Assembly (NCBI GenBank): GCA_964490835.1
Contig: CAZBEA010000002.1
Coordinates: forward strand, 1-44,114
Direction: 5' to 3'
From: CAZBEA01 sp964490835
GTDB lineage: Bacteria; Patescibacteriota; Microgenomatia; Levybacterales; GWA1-39-11
Length of the DNA stretch: 44,114 nt
Below the pieces are notes generated by a model. That model did not search any database. It worked only from the letters and a program-made list of their open reading frames with translations, and was not told the origin of the DNA. The position numbers and the translations under genes were made by a program. Below are positions 41,436 through 44,114 of the stretch, piece after piece. Every line of letters starts with the position of its first letter. Positions within the stretch are counted from its first letter, which is position 1.

Positions 41436-43063
41436 TTCACAATTGCCTCAATTACTATGTTACCTTTCAAATCGCCAAATTCTTTAATAACATTACCTCC
41501 TATATAACTTTTTTTGTTTATTATATATAGATTATTATCAGATAAAACTTCTTCTTTTCCAATAGGTCTAAATGTTATGTTTCCGATCACGTGTTCTTGC
41601 TCGTATCCACCTGAGGTTGTTCCACCCTTGAAAAGGTATGTTTTAGGATCGTATTGTGAGACATATAGATAATACATGTATGACTGATACAGGTGATCTT
41701 TAACATCAACCACTACTTCTTGATATTTATTTCTCTCATTTAATACGTATTGAATGGCGTTGTATTGTGGAAGATAAAATGATGAAGACTGGGTTGACGG
41801 AAAAATAACAAAATAATTTTTATACATCTTCAGAGAAAACAAGAGTATTACCAGAATTGCAATTCCAATAAAAAATTTTTTGATGTTCTGCGATTTAATC
41901 TTATCGACCAGCCAGACAAAACCAAGAGCTGAAATAATATGCAACCAGGGAAGAAACGTGTAAGCCCTTACCGCGTGCGGCGCCTCCGATGTGATTGATG
42001 CCGCAAAGGGGGCTGAGATAATACCTATTAAGATTAGGCCTTTGGATCTCCATTCTAGTTTCATTCTAAAAAGACTCAATAAGCCAAAAAAGATTAGGAA
42101 CGCCTCAAAAATATGCGCAAGTCCAAACGACGGGATTTTATGCATGGCTCTATTTGATTTATTCGTGAATAACCATTCCGGATAGAAATGTTTTCTGTAA
42201 TTGTCTATAACTATCGACAAGGTCACGATTTTTTCACTATGTACAATTCTCCCCATTACATTGTTACTATTGCGTGCTATTACATATTTTTCTTTTTCCT
42301 CAAGAAATTTCAAATCATATGAATTTTTAATATTTGTCGCCTCAAGTCTCCTTAATGCATCCGGAGCAAGTGATGCCTTTAAAAAGGGAACACCAATAGC
42401 CACAGCGATAACACATCCTATCAAAAATTGTTTTTTAAATTTCAGAATCTCTTTTCTATGGAAAAGAATCAAAAACAGAACAATAAACGGAAGTATTACT
42501 TTCTCAGAATGATAAGAAGTGAATGACAATGCGAAAAAAGGTAACGAGACTACATATTTTTTCTTAAGGAAAGAAAGAATTCCCAGTACCAGAAAAGAGA
42601 GTCCGGGATTTGCAGGAAAACCAAGTCTTGAAAGATATATATGCCAGGGGGAAATTGCTAAAAACAAAACAGAACTCCGTGCAATAAATTCCGAATTTTT
42701 GTTTTTATAAAAGAGTTCTCTAGCTAGAAAATAGGTTGCAATAAGCGTTATTACCGACAAGATAACCGAGGGGAGTCGAATCGATTCAACAGATAGTCCC
42801 AATAACCAGACAAACGGGATTACCAAATACGCATACAGCGCCGGCTGATAGTCATCATAGGAACGTAGGATAAGTGGAAATTTTTCTCCGTATTCATCTC
42901 TACCGGTTTTGAGTATTGAAAATGCATTGTATCCCGTTGAGACTTCGTCAACTGACGGACTTGGTGGAACCGAGCCTATGTGGAAAAGCCGAAAAAAAAC
43001 ACCCACAAAAACAATGAGCAGTATAACCCAATTTTTTAAAAGGAACGTAGGAAGACTTTGCAT
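41432..43063 (-). CDS. GT39/ArnT-like membrane glycosyltransferase (complete copy of a tandem pair)
   Basis: The protein has 543 residues and about 11 hydrophobic segments. The first outer loop contains SPSVDEVSTGYNAF, the acidic pair of PMT_2/GT39 enzymes, followed by DDYQPALYAYLVIP. Later ASITSEAPHAVR and a soluble tail (about 430-543) with GGTTSGGYEQ follow. The gene just upstream, cut at the right edge, has matching ASITSGVPHAVR and GGTASGGFREK segments. These two are tandem paralogs. The ATG is one base after the upstream stop. It probably uses a polyprenyl-phosphate sugar at the outer face. Confidence 0.8.
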   Translation of the reverse strand: MQSLPTFLLKNWVILLIVFVGVFFRLFHIGSVPPSPSVDEVSTGYNAFSILKTGRDEYGEKFPLILRSYDDYQPALYAYLVIPFVWLLGLSVESIRLPSVILSVITLIATYFLARELFYKNKNSEFIARSSVLFLAISPWHIYLSRLGFPANPGLSFLVLGILSFLKKKYVVSLPFFALSFTSYHSEKVILPFIVLFLILFHRKEILKFKKQFLIGCVIAVAIGVPFLKASLAPDALRRLEATNIKNSYDLKFLEEKEKYVIARNSNNVMGRIVHSEKIVTLSIVIDNYRKHFYPEWLFTNKSNRAMHKIPSFGLAHIFEAFLIFFGLLSLFRMKLEWRSKGLILIGIISAPFAASITSEAPHAVRAYTFLPWLHIISALGFVWLVDKIKSQNIKKFFIGIAILVILLFSLKMYKNYFVIFPSTQSSSFYLPQYNAIQYVLNERNKYQEVVVDVKDHLYQSYMYYLYVSQYDPKTYLFKGGTTSGGYEQEHVIGNITFRPIGKEEVLSDNNLYIINKKSYIGGNVIKEFGDLKGNIVIEAIVK

Positions 43064-43064
43064 A

Positions 43065-44114
43065 TTATTTTTCAGCTACAATAATCGCTTGGTCTCCATC
43101 AAGGTAGTTGACAGTCTTCAGAATTTTTGCATCTTTTGGGATATCCCCTGGCCGGCCAATAATAAGGTTTCCCGACTTTTCAGTATTCCAATCAATCGGT
43201 CTAAATATATAATTTTGGAAAGCGTTCCTCTTCTCACGAAATCCACCGCTCGCAGTTCCACCTTCTTCTAAGTATTTTTCAGGGGGATATTGGGTATAAA
43301 AAAGGAAAAACATGTGAGATTGATCGAGTGGCTGATTATTGGCAACGATTATATTCTGGTATTTAGTGTGAATCGGATGAACAAATCTTACAATTTCTTT
43401 ATATCCGTAGAGCCAGTCCCTTGAATTGAAATAATTTTGTTGAACAAAATATTGATTAAGATAATAAATAAAATTAAAAATAATTACCAAACTTGAAATT
43501 ACGATAATAGGAAATTTTATATATGATTTTTTTTGTTTTAGAAATACAAGTGATTGAATCATCCCAAGTGCCAAAACAATATCTAAAACACCCAGAAAGT
43601 TCATTGTGCGAACCGCATGGGGAACACCGCTCGTAATAGATGCTGGAATAGGGACCAGAAGAAGATATCCGATGATAAGCACCTTAATCAAGGTTCTAAC
43701 TTTTAAGAAGACGATGGTGTAAATTCCAACCAAAAGAATCGGGACCTGCCATAAATATAAAAGACCCATGAAGGGAGCATGGTGTCGGGCTATGTCGCCT
43801 GAGATGAATAACCAGTTTAGATCAAAATGTGATAAATATCCGGCGATAACCTGTTTTACAAACTCAACTCTTCTGTTATCAAAAATAAGTCCAAGTAGAT
43901 ACCCTGCATTTCGATCTTCAATTAATTTTTCAGAACTTCTGGCAAGAAGACTTGTTTGTTCGGAAAAAACACTTACGCCTTTTGCTCGGAGTAAAACGTC
44001 GCTGTTGGTCAAAATATCAATGACAAGGGGGGCTCCAAGCAAAATCGCAACCCCAACTCCTGCTATGTAATATTTCTTTAGAGACCAGATCTTTTTAAAA
44101 TGCAACACCGAAAC
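43065..44114 (-). CDS. GT39/ArnT-like membrane glycosyltransferase, 5' end cut by window edge
   Basis: The open frame runs to the right edge; the GTG at 44108 is only an internal Val codon, since the sequence continues upstream as Val-Ser. What is visible is the C-terminal two thirds, by comparison with the 543-residue tandem paralog: membrane segments, ASITSGVPHAVR and the soluble tail with GGTASGGFREK and FRPIDWN. The N-terminal catalytic loop must lie outside the window. Function should be as for the paralog, probably with a different sugar or acceptor. Confidence 0.75.
   Translation of the reverse strand, partial: VSVLHFKKIWSLKKYYIAGVGVAILLGAPLVIDILTNSDVLLRAKGVSVFSEQTSLLARSSEKLIEDRNAGYLLGLIFDNRRVEFVKQVIAGYLSHFDLNWLFISGDIARHHAPFMGLLYLWQVPILLVGIYTIVFLKVRTLIKVLIIGYLLLVPIPASITSGVPHAVRTMNFLGVLDIVLALGMIQSLVFLKQKKSYIKFPIIVISSLVIIFNFIYYLNQYFVQQNYFNSRDWLYGYKEIVRFVHPIHTKYQNIIVANNQPLDQSHMFFLFYTQYPPEKYLEEGGTASGGFREKRNAFQNYIFRPIDWNTEKSGNLIIGRPGDIPKDAKILKTVNYLDGDQAIIVAEK

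Noticed and set aside
41432..41487. Several open frames on the plus strand opposite the GT genes, for example 40989-41429 and 42201-42512
   Set aside because: They are antisense to strongly supported genes, have no family motifs and no start signals, and look like chance frames of AT-rich sequence.
1..44114. CRISPR array, tRNA, rRNA, insertion sequence or toxin-antitoxin pair
   Set aside because: Almost every base is covered by glycan genes. No regular repeat, transposase motif or RNA fold was noticed; a proper search by Infernal and ISfinder would confirm.

Overview
The window is one continuous surface-polysaccharide or glycan assembly locus. The base composition is AT-rich, the proteins are Lys/Ile-rich, genes are packed almost without spacers, and UGA is used as an ordinary stop. 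There is a 100-base scaffold gap, as expected of a metagenome-assembled genome. The mix of GT2 and GT4 glycosyltransferases with many polytopic GT-C enzymes, a dolichol-phosphate-mannose-synthase-like enzyme, a flippase and no lipid A genes suggests a Patescibacteria/CPR bacterium, perhaps Microgenomates. This assignment is inference from style, because no rRNA or core gene lies in the window.

Layout. Block A (minus strand, 24436 down to 1, continuing past the left edge) reads in transcription order: GT4, GT2, a ColD-like PLP enzyme with His replacing the catalytic Lys, a GT-C, a DPM1-like synthase, a methyltransferase, two tandem paralogous GT2s, a zinc-ribbon methyltransferase, an FkbM methyltransferase, an SGNH hydrolase, a 1151-aa AftD/YfhO-like GT-C, a small membrane protein, a second AftD/YfhO-like GT-C, another small membrane protein, a half-length GT4, a full GT4, a hexapeptide acyltransferase, GT2, an O-antigen-ligase/GT-C fusion, a GT-C and the first codons of another GT4. 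Block B (plus strand, 24484-28946) is a nucleotide-sugar or modification cassette: Gfo/Idh/MocA dehydrogenase, ATP-grasp enzyme, HAD phosphatase, methyltransferase and DegT aminotransferase. Block C (minus strand, right edge down to 28943) reads: two tandem paralogous GT39-like enzymes, GT2, GT4, PIG-V-like mannosyltransferase, methyltransferase, Wzx-type flippase, polyprenyl-phosphate-type GT2, GT4, GT2, GT4 with an ATA start, a methyltransferase interrupted by the gap, a UDP-GlcNAc-2-epimerase-like enzyme and a third AftD/YfhO-like GT-C. Blocks B and C converge with overlapping stop codons.

Working model (inference). Block B and the epimerase make unusual nucleotide sugars. GT2 and GT4 enzymes build a lipid-linked oligosaccharide at the inner face, and the flippase moves it across. 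The DPM1-like enzymes supply polyprenyl-phosphate sugars to the many GT-C enzymes, which add sugars outside. The ligase/GT-C fusion transfers or polymerises the product. Methyl, acyl and SGNH enzymes decorate it.

Seventeen gene junctions are 4-base start/stop overlaps, so translational coupling seems to hold the locus together. Only a few promoter-like sites are visible, at 22257-22286, 19419-19448 and around 24436-24471. No stretch over 300 bases lacks a gene, and no RNA gene, CRISPR array, IS element or tRNA was seen.
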